Below are positions 33,215 through 41,041 of a stretch of DNA of 64,000 bases, in pieces (positions within the stretch are counted from its first letter, which is position 1; each line of letters begins with the position of its first letter). Both the position numbers and the translations under genes were made by a program. Source of the stretch: CAWCFV01 sp963794995 (GTDB lineage Bacteria; Actinomycetota; Actinomycetes; JACCUZ01); the NCBI GenBank assembly GCA_963794995.1, contig CAWCFV010000002.1, forward strand, positions 1,736,001 to 1,800,000, read 5' to 3'. Under the pieces are notes generated by a model. That model was not told the origin of the DNA and searched no databases. It saw nothing but the letters and a program-made list of their open reading frames with translations.

Positions 33215-34053
33215 CAGGTCTGCTCCCCGAGCTCGATCGGGACGCCCACGAGCGAGCCCCACTCGGTCCACGACCCGTCGTAGTTCTTCACGTTCGGCTG
33301 CCCCAGGATCTCGTGCAGCACGAACCAGGTGTGCGCCGAGCGCTCACCGATGCGGCAGTAGGCGATGGTGTCCTTGCCCAGGTCGACGCCCTTGTCGCCG
33401 TACAGCGTCGTGAGCTGGTCGTCGCTCTTGAACGTGCCGTCGTCGTTCGCGGCCTGCGACCACGGGATGTTGCGGGCGGTCGGGATGTGGCCGGGTCGCT
33501 GCGACTGCTCCTGGGGAAGGTGCGCGGGAGCGAGCAGCTTGCCCGAGAACTCGTCGGGGCTGCGGACGTCGACCAGGTTCTTCTGCCCGATCGCCGCCTC
33601 GACCTCGTCGCGGAACGCCCGGATCGAGCGGTCCTGCTCCTGCGCGGTGTACGAGGTGGTGGGTCGCTCGACCGCGTCGTCGACGAGCTCGCGCGAGTCC
33701 AGCTCCCACTTCTTGCGGCCGCCGTCGAGCAGGCGGACGTCACCGTGGCCGTACAGCGTGAAGTACCAGTAGGCGTAGGCCGCGAACCAGTTGTTGTTGC
33801 CGCCGTAGAGCACGACGGTGTCGTCGTTGCCGATCCCCTTGGCCGACAGCAGCGCCTCGAACTGCTCCTTGCTGACGAAGTCGCGCCGGACGGGGTCCTG
33901 CAGGTCCTTCTTCCAGTCGAGGCGGACCGCGCCCCGCAGGTGGTTCTTGTCGTAGGCGGCGGTGTCCTCGTCGACCTCGACGAGGACGATGTTCGGGTCG
34001 TCGAGGTGGGCCTCGACCCAGTCGGCGTCGACCAGTGCGGCGTCGCGGCTCAT
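33214..34053 (-). CDS. cysA: thiosulfate sulfurtransferase (rhodanese), CysA type
   Basis: The 279-residue two-domain rhodanese has an inactive N-terminal half and a C-terminal half whose active loop is CRIGERS, with the persulfide Cys at residue 233. It moves sulfane sulfur from thiosulfate to an acceptor. LDGGRKKWEL and VDVRSPDEFSGK are conserved features. The ATG overlaps the DUF4395 stop (ATGA). It is part of a DUF4395-cysA-sseC operon behind a Cys-containing leader peptide. Confidence 0.93.
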   Translation of the reverse strand: MSRDAALVDADWVEAHLDDPNIVLVEVDEDTAAYDKNHLRGAVRLDWKKDLQDPVRRDFVSKEQFEALLSAKGIGNDDTVVLYGGNNNWFAAYAYWYFTLYGHGDVRLLDGGRKKWELDSRELVDDAVERPTTSYTAQEQDRSIRAFRDEVEAAIGQKNLVDVRSPDEFSGKLLAPAHLPQEQSQRPGHIPTARNIPWSQAANDDGTFKSDDQLTTLYGDKGVDLGKDTIAYCRIGERSAHTWFVLHEILGQPNVKNYDGSWTEWGSLVGVPIELGEQT

Positions 34054-34529
34054 GCGGGGACCTCCGTGGGGGTGGGCCGTGCGGCCCGCGGGTTCGGGAC
34101 GGTGCGCGCGATCGGCGCGCTGCGGCGCAGCAGCAGGTAGACCTCGCAGCCGAGGCAGACACCGAACGCGGAGTTGAGGAACGCGGCGGCGAGCGCACCG
34201 GCGGTCGCGACCAGGGTGAGGGCCGGAGCGCCGACGGCGACGCCGACCAGGGCGGCGAGGGCGAAGACCAGACCGACCGCCTGCGCGAAGCGCAGCGGGC
34301 GGGTGTCCTCGAGCTCGGACGGTGGCCCGAGGTGCGGACGCACCAGCCGGGCGTACAGCAGGCCGTACGGCGAGCGGCCGGCGACGCCGAGGCCGAAGGC
34401 CGCGGCCTGGGCGACGAGCAGCAGCCACCAGCCGGTCGCGAGGGCGACGGCGAGGACCAGGGTGGTGAGGGCGGCGCCGGCGCGGGGCCCGCGCGGGTCG
34501 ACCAAGGACGTGTGCGCAGTGCGCGACAT
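34050..34529 (-). CDS. DUF4395 membrane protein
   Basis: The 159-residue protein has about four hydrophobic segments and the DUF4395 features VDPRGPRAGA, GRSPYGLLYARLVRPHLGPP and a late GVCLGCEVYLLLRR with a CxxC. The family regularly accompanies rhodaneses and thioredoxins in actinobacteria. The CxxC suggests thiol chemistry at the membrane, though this is inference. Its ribosome-binding site CAGGAG is the 3' half of a stem with the end of the leader ORF. Confidence 0.85.
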   Translation of the reverse strand: MSRTAHTSLVDPRGPRAGAALTTLVLAVALATGWWLLLVAQAAAFGLGVAGRSPYGLLYARLVRPHLGPPSELEDTRPLRFAQAVGLVFALAALVGVAVGAPALTLVATAGALAAAFLNSAFGVCLGCEVYLLLRRSAPIARTVPNPRAARPTPTEVPA

Positions 34530-34537
34530 GAGGGTGC

Positions 34538-34585
34538 TCCTGACAGGAAGCGGGCTGAGGAAAGAGGGGCCGTCTGGTGTCAGGA
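34538..34585 (-). promoter_or_regulatory. leader/SD pairing element, probable cysteine-responsive attenuator
   Basis: In the RNA, UCCUGACA at the end of the leader ORF, spanning its stop codon, is complementary over 8 bp (plus a G-U pair) to UGUCAGGA, which contains the Shine-Dalgarno sequence of the DUF4395 gene 32 nt later. A ribosome paused at the single Cys codon, four codons before the stop, would cover the 5' half and free the ribosome-binding site. Confidence 0.6.
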
Positions 34586-34654
34586 AGCGGGACAGAGCGC
34601 GGTGGCGACACGCAGCAGGTCCACTGCGCGTCGTCGGGTCAGCTCTGTGCTCAC
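34580..34654 (-). CDS. 24-residue leader peptide upstream of the cysA operon
   Basis: The ORF encodes a basic start, then RRRAVDLLRVATALCPAS. This fits the pattern I recall for actinobacterial putative leader peptides (L-x-x-R-x-x-V-D-L-x-R-x-x-x-x-x-C). The GTG start is 7 nt after TAGCAT, so the transcript is probably leaderless and the ribosome engages this ORF first. The only Cys codon, TGT, is the twenty-first. The ORF ends 50 nt before the DUF4395 start. Its role is probably sensing Cys-tRNA supply. Confidence 0.75.
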   Translation of the reverse strand: MSTELTRRRAVDLLRVATALCPAS

Positions 34655-34661
34655 GGCGCCG

Positions 34662-34667
34662 ATGCTA
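34662..34667 (-). promoter_or_regulatory. -10 element, leaderless promoter of the leader-peptide/cysA operon
   Basis: TAGCAT on the minus strand ends 7 nt before the leader-peptide GTG. Confidence 0.65.
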
Positions 34668-34719
34668 GACCTGCTCACGCCCCGGCACGAGCCCTTCCAG
34701 GAAATGAGACGGGTCACGC

Positions 34720-34749
34720 GGTCAGGGTCAGGGTCAGGGTCAGGGTCAC
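34720..34749. repeat. 6-bp tandem repeat GGTCAG
   Basis: Four exact copies plus one GGTCAC copy. It overlaps the stop codon of the thioredoxin-like gene and continues downstream. Confidence 0.85.
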
Positions 34750-35186
34750 AGGGTCACGGCGCCGAGGGCCGCCAGGACGTCGGCCTTGCGCGGCTGGCCG
34801 CTGGCCCGCCGGACCACGGCGCCGTCGGCGTCCAGGACCAGGACCGTCGGGGTGCGCCGCACGTCGAGGCGGCGGACCAGCTCGAGGTGGCTCTCGGCGT
34901 CGATCTCGACGTGCGCCACGCCGGGGACCAGGGTGCTCACCTCGTCCAGGATCCGCCGGGTCGCACGGCACGGCTGGCAGAACGCGCTGGAGAACTGCAC
35001 GAGGGTGGCCTGCTCGCCCAGCGCCGACCCGAGGTCGTCGTCGGTCAGGAGCGTGCGGGTGTCCGCGGGCCCCTTCGGCCCGCCGTCGGCGCGCCCCAGC
35101 CGACGGCCGGACCGCCGCAGCCACAGCCCGGCGGCCGTCGCGACCACGAGGGTCGCCGCGACGACGATCAGTCCTTCCACGTCCAC
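34746..35186 (-). CDS. membrane-anchored thioredoxin-like protein
   Basis: The protein of about 146 residues has an N-terminal membrane helix (GLIVVAATLVVATAAGLWL) and a thioredoxin fold with active site FCQPC in QFSSAFCQPCRATRRIL and the cis-Pro motif RTPTVLVLD. It probably exchanges disulfides or reduces a partner at the membrane. The start is unsettled: a GTG giving VDVEGLIVV is listed, and an ATG 15 codons upstream (MPQDRG) is the alternative. The context is sulfur-related genes on both sides. Confidence 0.82.
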   Translation of the reverse strand: MDVEGLIVVAATLVVATAAGLWLRRSGRRLGRADGGPKGPADTRTLLTDDDLGSALGEQATLVQFSSAFCQPCRATRRILDEVSTLVPGVAHVEIDAESHLELVRRLDVRRTPTVLVLDADGAVVRRASGQPRKADVLAALGAVTL

Positions 35187-35275
35187 CGCCAACCGTCCGG
35201 GTGCTCCGCCGATTCCCCGATCCTGCGGCATGGACCCGTCCGCAGGTGCGGAGTTGGTCGAGGTCCCGCCCCGGC

Positions 35276-35995
35276 TCAGCCGGACAGGACGCGGGCGAGG
35301 ACGTGCACCGCCGGGCCGACCAGCAGCGCGGCCAGGACGGCGGGCAGCGCCGGGTGCGGGACGGCGGTGCGGTTGCCGAGGAGCACCCCGAGCCGGGCGG
35401 CGACCGAGGCCACGGTGGCCGCAGCCAGGGCGACCCCGAGGTCGAGCGACGTCCCCGCGACGACGGCGAGCGCGGCCGCGCCGGTGAGCACCCAGGCCAC
35501 CAGCGCGGCGGCCCAGCGGGGCGTCCCGAGGCCGCTGCCCGCGAGGTCGGCAGCCGGGGCGAGCAGCACCGCCGCGGCGCCGACCAGCAGCAGGGCGGCA
35601 CCGTCGCGCCGGCCGTCCAGCGCCAGCCAGGCAGACCCGCTGCCGGCGAGCACGACCGCCGCGCCGGTGGCGGCCAGCGAGGCGGTCAGCGCCTCGCGTC
35701 CGGCCCGGCGGAACAGCTGCTGCCCGAACATCGCGAGCAGGGCGAGCGCCAGCACCGGTCCGACGCCGGCCATCGGCCGGCCGGCATCGGCCGCCAGCAC
35801 CGCCACGTCGGCGGCCACCCCGGTGGCGACGACGATCACCGCGGCGGTCCTCGCCGCGGGGGCGCCGACCGCCGCGTGCCAGGTGAGCGCGAGCAGCACC
35901 TGGGTCAGCGCCACCGCCGGCAGGAGCACCACCGGGTCGGTGAGACCGCCGAGCGCGAGCGCGGCGGCGAGCCCGGCAGCGAGGGCTGCCGTCAC
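35276..35995 (-). CDS. polytopic membrane protein of unknown function
   Basis: The 239-residue protein is almost entirely hydrophobic helices rich in Ala, Leu, Val and Gly, with about seven or eight segments and no motif I recognise. The GTG start overlaps the MoaD-like stop as GTGA, so it is translated from the same message. It sits between the MoaD-like gene and the thioredoxin gene, an order I recall from Streptomyces next to glnR. Confidence 0.7.
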   Translation of the reverse strand: MTAALAAGLAAALALGGLTDPVVLLPAVALTQVLLALTWHAAVGAPAARTAAVIVVATGVAADVAVLAADAGRPMAGVGPVLALALLAMFGQQLFRRAGREALTASLAATGAAVVLAGSGSAWLALDGRRDGAALLLVGAAAVLLAPAADLAGSGLGTPRWAAALVAWVLTGAAALAVVAGTSLDLGVALAAATVASVAARLGVLLGNRTAVPHPALPAVLAALLVGPAVHVLARVLSG

Positions 35996-36240
35996 CGGGC
36001 GCCACCGGCGAAGGGCGGCAGCACCTCGACCGTGACGCCGTCGGTCAGGGCGGCGTCCCGCCCGGTGCGGACCCCGTCGACCAGGAAGCTGGCCACGGTG
36101 AGGACCCGGGCCAGCTCCGCACCGTGGGCCTGCGCCGCGCTGTCCAGGACCTCACCGAGGGTGGCCCCGTCGAACGGCTCCTCCGCGACGCCCGCTGCCG
36201 CGCGGGCCGCCGCCCAGTAGCGCAGGGTCCCTTCCGCCAC
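35992..36240 (-). CDS. MoaD/ThiS-family sulfur-carrier-like protein
   Basis: The 82-residue ubiquitin-fold protein has TLRYWAAARAAAGVAEEPF at the start and VEVLPPFAGGAR at the end. MoaD, ThiS and CysO act by C-terminal Gly-Gly thiocarboxylation; here the Gly-Gly is followed by Ala-Arg, so removal of two residues would be needed. GGGAGG lies before the GTG start. It is divergent from glnR, with a probable GlnR site between them, and may carry sulfur for cysteine, thiamine or molybdopterin synthesis. Confidence 0.85.
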   Translation of the reverse strand: MAEGTLRYWAAARAAAGVAEEPFDGATLGEVLDSAAQAHGAELARVLTVASFLVDGVRTGRDAALTDGVTVEVLPPFAGGAR

Positions 36241-36265
36241 CCGGACCTCCCAGCCGACCTGTCGT

Positions 36266-36292
36266 GTTCCAGGCGTGTTTCGCCTGCGTAAA
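36266..36292. promoter_or_regulatory. candidate GlnR-binding half-sites
   Basis: On the minus strand TTTAC, GAAAC and GGAAC occur with exactly 6 nt between each, the 11-bp register of GlnR a- and b-site half-elements (GTnAC / GaAAC). The site lies between glnR and the divergent MoaD-like gene, so it could autoregulate glnR and control the other operon. Confidence 0.5.
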
Positions 36293-36375
36293 GCCTTCTC
36301 GCCGGGCGGACGGAACCTGCCCCGCAGGCACCATCATGGTGAACTGGATGCACCCGAGGCGGATGGGGGACACCG

Positions 36376-37101
36376 ATGAGCCAGCTGCTGCTGCTCACCA
36401 ACACGCTGCAGCCGTCGACCGAGGTGCTGCCTGCCCTCGGGCTGCTGTCCCACAACCTGCGCGTCGCGCCGGCCGAGGTCAGCGCCCTGCTGGAGGCCCC
36501 GCCCGCCGACGCCCTGCTCGTCGACGGACGTCGCGACCTGCCGCACGTCCGGTCGCTGTGCCGGGTGCTGCGCACCACCGGCGTCGACTGCCCGGTGCTG
36601 CTCGTGGCGACCGAGGGCGGCCTGGCCGCGGTCAACGCGGAGTGGGGTGTCGACGACGTCATCCTCGACACCGCGGGCCCGGCCGAGGTCGAGGCCCGGC
36701 TGCGGCTGGCGATCGGCCGGCTGGCCCGGCGCGCCGGCGCCGACGAGGAGATCACCGAGATCCGGCGCGGCGACGTCAGCGTCGACGAGGCCACGTACAC
36801 GGCGCGGGTCAAGGGCCGCGTGCTCGACCTGACGTTCAAGGAGTTCGAGCTGCTGAAGTTCCTCGCGCAGCACCCGGGCCGGGTCTTCAGCCGGGCCCAG
36901 CTGCTGCAGGAGGTCTGGGGCTACGACTACTACGGCGGCACCCGCACGGTCGACGTGCACGTGCGCCGGCTGCGCGCCAAGCTGGGCTCGGACCACGAGA
37001 CCCTGATCGGCACCGTGCGCAACGTCGGCTACCGGTTCGTCCTGCCGAAGGAGCCGCAGGACGTCCCGGCGCCTGCTCCCGTGCCCGCACCGGTCTCCTG
37101 A
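36376..37101 (+). CDS. glnR: nitrogen-response regulator GlnR
   Basis: The 241-residue OmpR-family protein opens SQLLLLTNTLQPSTEVLPALG, very close to what I remember of Streptomyces GlnR (quoted here in part). The receiver lacks the usual N-terminal acidic pair but keeps Asp50 in LVDGRRD, as expected for a GlnR that works without phosphorylation. The C-terminal winged helix has LTFKEFELLKFLAQHPG and ends VRNVGYRFVLP. It controls ammonium and nitrate assimilation genes. A strong terminator follows. Confidence 0.93.
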   Translation: MSQLLLLTNTLQPSTEVLPALGLLSHNLRVAPAEVSALLEAPPADALLVDGRRDLPHVRSLCRVLRTTGVDCPVLLVATEGGLAAVNAEWGVDDVILDTAGPAEVEARLRLAIGRLARRAGADEEITEIRRGDVSVDEATYTARVKGRVLDLTFKEFELLKFLAQHPGRVFSRAQLLQEVWGYDYYGGTRTVDVHVRRLRAKLGSDHETLIGTVRNVGYRFVLPKEPQDVPAPAPVPAPVS

Positions 37102-37112
37102 CCCGGCACGAC

Positions 37113-37145
37113 GACGCCCCCGCGGACCAGGTCCGCGGGGGCGTC
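37113..37145. terminator. bidirectional terminator between glnR and the 5'-nucleotidase gene
   Basis: Perfect 15-bp arms (GACGCCCCCGCGGAC and its complement) with a 3-nt CAG loop lie between two converging genes. It can serve both. Confidence 0.85.
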
Positions 37146-37162
37146 GGCCGTTCGCCCGGGCG

Positions 37163-38916
37163 TCAGCCCAGCTTGGTGATCCGGTTCTGCGGACCCGGCG
37201 CCACCGGGGAGTTCGCCCCGAAGTACGCCACGAGGGCATCGAGGTCGATGTCCCCGCCGAGCGGGTTCGTGCACCGCGTGAACTCGGCGAAGCCGTCGCC
37301 ACCGGTGACCACGAAGTTGTTCGTGGTGACGCGGTAAGCCGTCGCCGGGTCCAGCGTGACGCCGCCGACCTTGATCGTGCTCGCATCGACGCGCGAGCCG
37401 ATCGGGTTGGTCGCGTTGTAGGAGTAGCTGAACCCGTTGCTCACCTGCAGGATGTTGGTCGTCCCGCTCGGCTGCCACTGCTGCTCGAGGATCGTGTCGA
37501 TCTGCGCGCCGGTGCACGAGACGACGGTGAGCACGTTGTTGAACGGCTGGGTCGTGAACAGCTCGCTGTACGTGACCTGCCCGTCCGCCTCACCACCGGA
37601 CGAGTTGGCGTAGATGACGTCCCCGCGGATGCCGCCGGGGTTCATGAACGCCACCAGCGAGCCGCCCTTGGCCGGTGCGCTGGTCGCGGCCAGCTGGGCG
37701 TCCGCGATGACGTCGCCGTACGCCGACTCGCCCGCGCCGTTGTTCGCGCGCAGGAGGTTGGTGGTGACCGAGCCGACGACGCGGTTGGCCAGGGGCGCGG
37801 CCAGCGTCTGGTACTTGGTGATCAGCGAGGTCATCGCGGCGTCCTTGGCGACGTCGCGCGTGACGATCACGTTGTCGACGGTCGCCGAGACGACGTCCTT
37901 GGTGGCCCGGCTGACGGTCAGGTCGATGTCGGTGACCAGCCGGCCGTTCGAGCCGGCCCCGGTGACGATCTTGCCGTCGAGCACGCAGTTGACGGCCCAG
38001 TTCGTGTGCCCGGTGACCACGACGTCGACCTCGTCCGACATGGCGTCGACGATGCCGGGGATCGTGCCGGCCGGATTCACGCACTTGTCGACGTCGTCCG
38101 GGCCGGCACCGGTGCCGTTGCCCGCGGTCGAGGTGGTACCGCCCTCGTGCAGCAGCACGATGATGGTCTCGACACCCTGCTTCTTGAGCTCGGGGACGAG
38201 GTTGTTGACGGTCTCGGCCTCGTCCGCGAAGTCCACCGTCGAGATTCCGGAGGGCGTGACGATCTGCGGCGTGCCCTCGAGGGTCATGCCGACGATCGCC
38301 ACCTTGATCCCACCCTGGAACTTGCGGACCTTGTAGGGCGCGAAGATGGTCTCGCCGGAGTCCTTGTAGGCCACGTTGGCGGCCAGGAAGTCGAAGCTCG
38401 CGCCGCCGAAGGGGTCACCGTCCTGGCAGCCGTCGACCGGGTGGCAGCCGCCGCGCTGCATGCGCAGCAGCTCGTCGACACCCTCGTCGAACTCGTGGTT
38501 GCCCACGCCGTTGTAGTCCAGGCCCATCTGGTTGAACGCCTCGATGGTGGGCTCGTCGTGGAACAGGGCCGAGGTCAGCGGCGTCGCGCCGATGAGGTCG
38601 CCGGCGGAGACGAACATCGTGTTGGGGTTGGTGGCCTTGAGCGCGGCGACGTGGGTGGCGAGGTACTCGGCACCGCCCGCCGGGATCGGCGCGGTGGACG
38701 GGCCGATGCGGCCGCCCGAGCCCGAGGGGAGCTCCAGGGCGCCGTGGAAGTCGTTGAGCCCCAGGATCTGGATCTCGGTCGTGGTCGCCTTCTCGGCGTT
38801 TTCGGTCTTCGGGTTGGCGGAGCTGCAGTCGCGACGGTGATCGATGCCACGGTGGCAGCGGTCACGGCGGCGACGAGTGCCACCGTCGTACGGCGGCGGA
38901 GTCCTGATGCGGACAT
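37163..38916 (-). pseudogene. secreted 5'-nucleotidase/UshA-like phosphoesterase, frameshifted after the signal peptide
   Basis: The ATG with GAGGAGAAG upstream begins a signal peptide (TTVALVAAVTAATVASITV, then ATAA). The mature part is in another frame: QILGLNDFHGALEL carries the first metallophosphatase motif, then GNHEFDEG, TGHTNWA and the C-terminal NPGGIRGD of the 5'-nucleotidase domain. The break lies near 38815-38830 and needs one base to repair, so it may be a sequence error. The repaired product would be a secreted enzyme of about 584 residues freeing phosphate from nucleotides. It is paralogous to the next gene. Confidence 0.75.
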
Positions 38917-39084
38917 GCTTCTCCTCGTGGGATGGATGTCAGGTGTCCGCGCAACCTAGCCCGAGGCGCCGGCCCGCGACAGGCGTTCCGACGAGGGTGC
39001 GGCATTCGTGACCCGATCGTCTCTGTGCGTGACCGAGGGCTACCAGAGGGTGCCCGCCGAGGCACCGCCGGGACGACCGTCCGA

Positions 39085-39113
39085 ACGCCCCCGCAGGTGG
39101 CCCGCGGGGGCGT
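39085..39113 (-). terminator. terminator after the second 5'-nucleotidase gene
   Basis: Arms ACGCCCCCGC / GCGGGGGCGT with a 9-nt loop lie about 30 nt past the stop codon. Confidence 0.7.
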
Positions 39114-39143
39114 CGGATCGGGCGGAACCGTGCTACCGGACCG

Positions 39144-40919
39144 TCACGGGGTGGCGGTGCTGCGCGCCGCCGGCGGCGCGGTCAGCGCGGGGTGGGCGCC
39201 GAGGTAGTCGATCAGCGCGTCGAGGTCGACCTTGCCGCCCGTGCGGGGCGCTCCGTTGACGAACGCGCTGTAGCCGTCGCCGCCGTCGGCCATGAAGTTG
39301 TTCGCCGTGACCTTGTAGGTGGCGTTGGGGTCGAGCGTCACGCCGTTGAGCCTGATCGTCGTGGGGTCGACCTTGCTGCCGAACGGTGCGCTCTGCGACC
39401 AGGAGTAGGTGAACCCGTTGCTGATGCCCAGCCGCAGGACGTCGCGACCACCGGCCCGGCCGGCCACCCACTGCTGCTCCAGCAGCGAGTCGATCTGCGC
39501 CCCGGTCATGTCGAACGTCTGCAGGATGTTGCTGAACGGCTGCACGTCGAAGGCCTCCCGGTAGGTGATCTGGCCGGGGGCCTCACCAGCGGGGGACTTG
39601 TTCACCAGCAGGTCGGAGCGCACCCCGCCGGGGTTCATGAACGCGATCTTCGCCCCGGCGCCGGCGGTCGAGGCCAGCTGGGCGTCGGCGATGAGGTTCG
39701 ACAGCGACGACTCGGCGCCGCGGTTCTCGTTCCCGCTCGGGGTGGTCGCCCGCTTGATGTCCTGGGCGACCGAGCCCACGATCCGGTTGCCCGGACCGGC
39801 AGCCTTCGCCACCCACTTGTCGACGATGGCCTGCACGCCCGGGTCGCGCGGCACCGTGCGGGTGACGACGTGGTTGACGGACTTCACCGACCTGCGGATG
39901 ACGTCGTCGGTGCGCGTGTCGATCTTGAAGTTGGTCTCGGTGATGATCCGGCCGTACGACATGGCACTGGTGACGATGCGCTTCTGGCCCTTGGGGTCGG
40001 GGATGTTGCAGACGTAGGGCTGGTGGGTGTGCCCGGTGACCACCAGGTCGATCTTCGGCGCGAGACGCTTCGCGATGTCGACGATGGGCCCGGACATGTC
40101 GGTGCAGCCGCTGTAGCTGCCCGTCTGGAAGCCGCCCTCGTGGATCATCACCACGATGGCCTTGACGCCCTTCTTGCGCTGCAGGATCTTCGCGGCCGCG
40201 TTGCCCGCCACGACCTCGTCGGTGAAGTCGTAGCCGGCGATCCCCGAGGGGGCCACCAGGGTGTCGGTCCCCTCGAGCGTCATCCCGATGAACCCGATCT
40301 TGGTCTTGCCCACCTTCTTGATCCACCACCGCGGGAGCACCGTCTTGCCGCTCGTGGTGCTGGCGACGTTCGCCGCGAGGTACTGCCAGCGGGCCCCCGG
40401 GAACGGGAGGTCCTTGCCGGTCGCGTCCTGCTGGAAGCAGCCGTCGGTCGGGTGGCATCCGCCGTACTGCATGCGCTTGAGCTCGGCCACACCCTCGTCG
40501 AACTCGTGGTTGCCGACGCTGGACACGTCCAGCCCCATCGAGTTGAGGGTCTCGACGGCCGGCTCGTCGTGGAACACCCCGGAGGTGAACGTCGAGCCAC
40601 CGATCAGGTCGCCGGCCGCGACCGTGAAGCTCGTCGGGTGGCCCTTGCGCAGCTGCTTGAGATGCGTCGAGAGGTACGCCGCGCCGTTGGCGGCGATGGT
40701 GGTGCCCTCGAAGGCGACCTGCCCGTCGCTGCCGGAGTCGGGCTCGAGGTGCCCGTGGTAGTCGTTGAACGACAGCAGCTGCACCGGGATCTTGTGCTTG
40801 TTGTACGTCAGCGGCTCGACCGTGCCGGCACTCGCGGCGGGGACGGCGGCCAGCACCGCGGCGGCCGCCACCGCGACCGCGACCGACAGACGACGGCGGA
40901 GCAGACCTGGGCGAGACAT
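39144..40919 (-). CDS. secreted bifunctional metallophosphatase/5'-nucleotidase
   Basis: The 591-residue protein has a signal peptide (LSVAVAVAAAAVLAAVPAASA, shown in part). The calcineurin-like domain includes LSFNDYHGHLEPD, AAGDLIGGS, VGNHEFDEG and VVTGHTHQPY. The C-terminal 5'-nucleotidase domain includes MNPGGVRSDLL and DVQPFSNIL. It hydrolyses extracellular nucleotides for phosphate and nucleoside uptake. GAGGGGG lies before the ATG at 40919, preferred over an upstream GTG. It is 62% or so like its neighbour by eye only in the motif regions, so duplication is inferred rather than measured. Confidence 0.92.
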   Translation of the reverse strand: MSRPGLLRRRLSVAVAVAAAAVLAAVPAASAGTVEPLTYNKHKIPVQLLSFNDYHGHLEPDSGSDGQVAFEGTTIAANGAAYLSTHLKQLRKGHPTSFTVAAGDLIGGSTFTSGVFHDEPAVETLNSMGLDVSSVGNHEFDEGVAELKRMQYGGCHPTDGCFQQDATGKDLPFPGARWQYLAANVASTTSGKTVLPRWWIKKVGKTKIGFIGMTLEGTDTLVAPSGIAGYDFTDEVVAGNAAAKILQRKKGVKAIVVMIHEGGFQTGSYSGCTDMSGPIVDIAKRLAPKIDLVVTGHTHQPYVCNIPDPKGQKRIVTSAMSYGRIITETNFKIDTRTDDVIRRSVKSVNHVVTRTVPRDPGVQAIVDKWVAKAAGPGNRIVGSVAQDIKRATTPSGNENRGAESSLSNLIADAQLASTAGAGAKIAFMNPGGVRSDLLVNKSPAGEAPGQITYREAFDVQPFSNILQTFDMTGAQIDSLLEQQWVAGRAGGRDVLRLGISNGFTYSWSQSAPFGSKVDPTTIRLNGVTLDPNATYKVTANNFMADGGDGYSAFVNGAPRTGGKVDLDALIDYLGAHPALTAPPAARSTATP

Positions 40920-41029
40920 GGGACCCCCTCGAGACATCGTGGATGCGTGGAACGTAGTGCAGATGTACCGGGCGGGAAAGATGCGCTTCGTCGGCCCTGT
41001 GCGCAGGTACGCCCGTTCGTCCCGTTCCC

Positions 41030-41035
41030 TACGCT
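41030..41035 (+). promoter_or_regulatory. -10 element, leaderless mshD promoter
   Basis: TACGCT ends 6 nt before the mshD GTG. Confidence 0.6.
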
Positions 41036-41041
41036 GGCCCG

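Noticed and set aside
40980..41035. A PHO box before the second 5'-nucleotidase gene (GTTCGTC and GTTCCCT).
   Set aside because: The units are 9 bp apart rather than 11 and match poorly.
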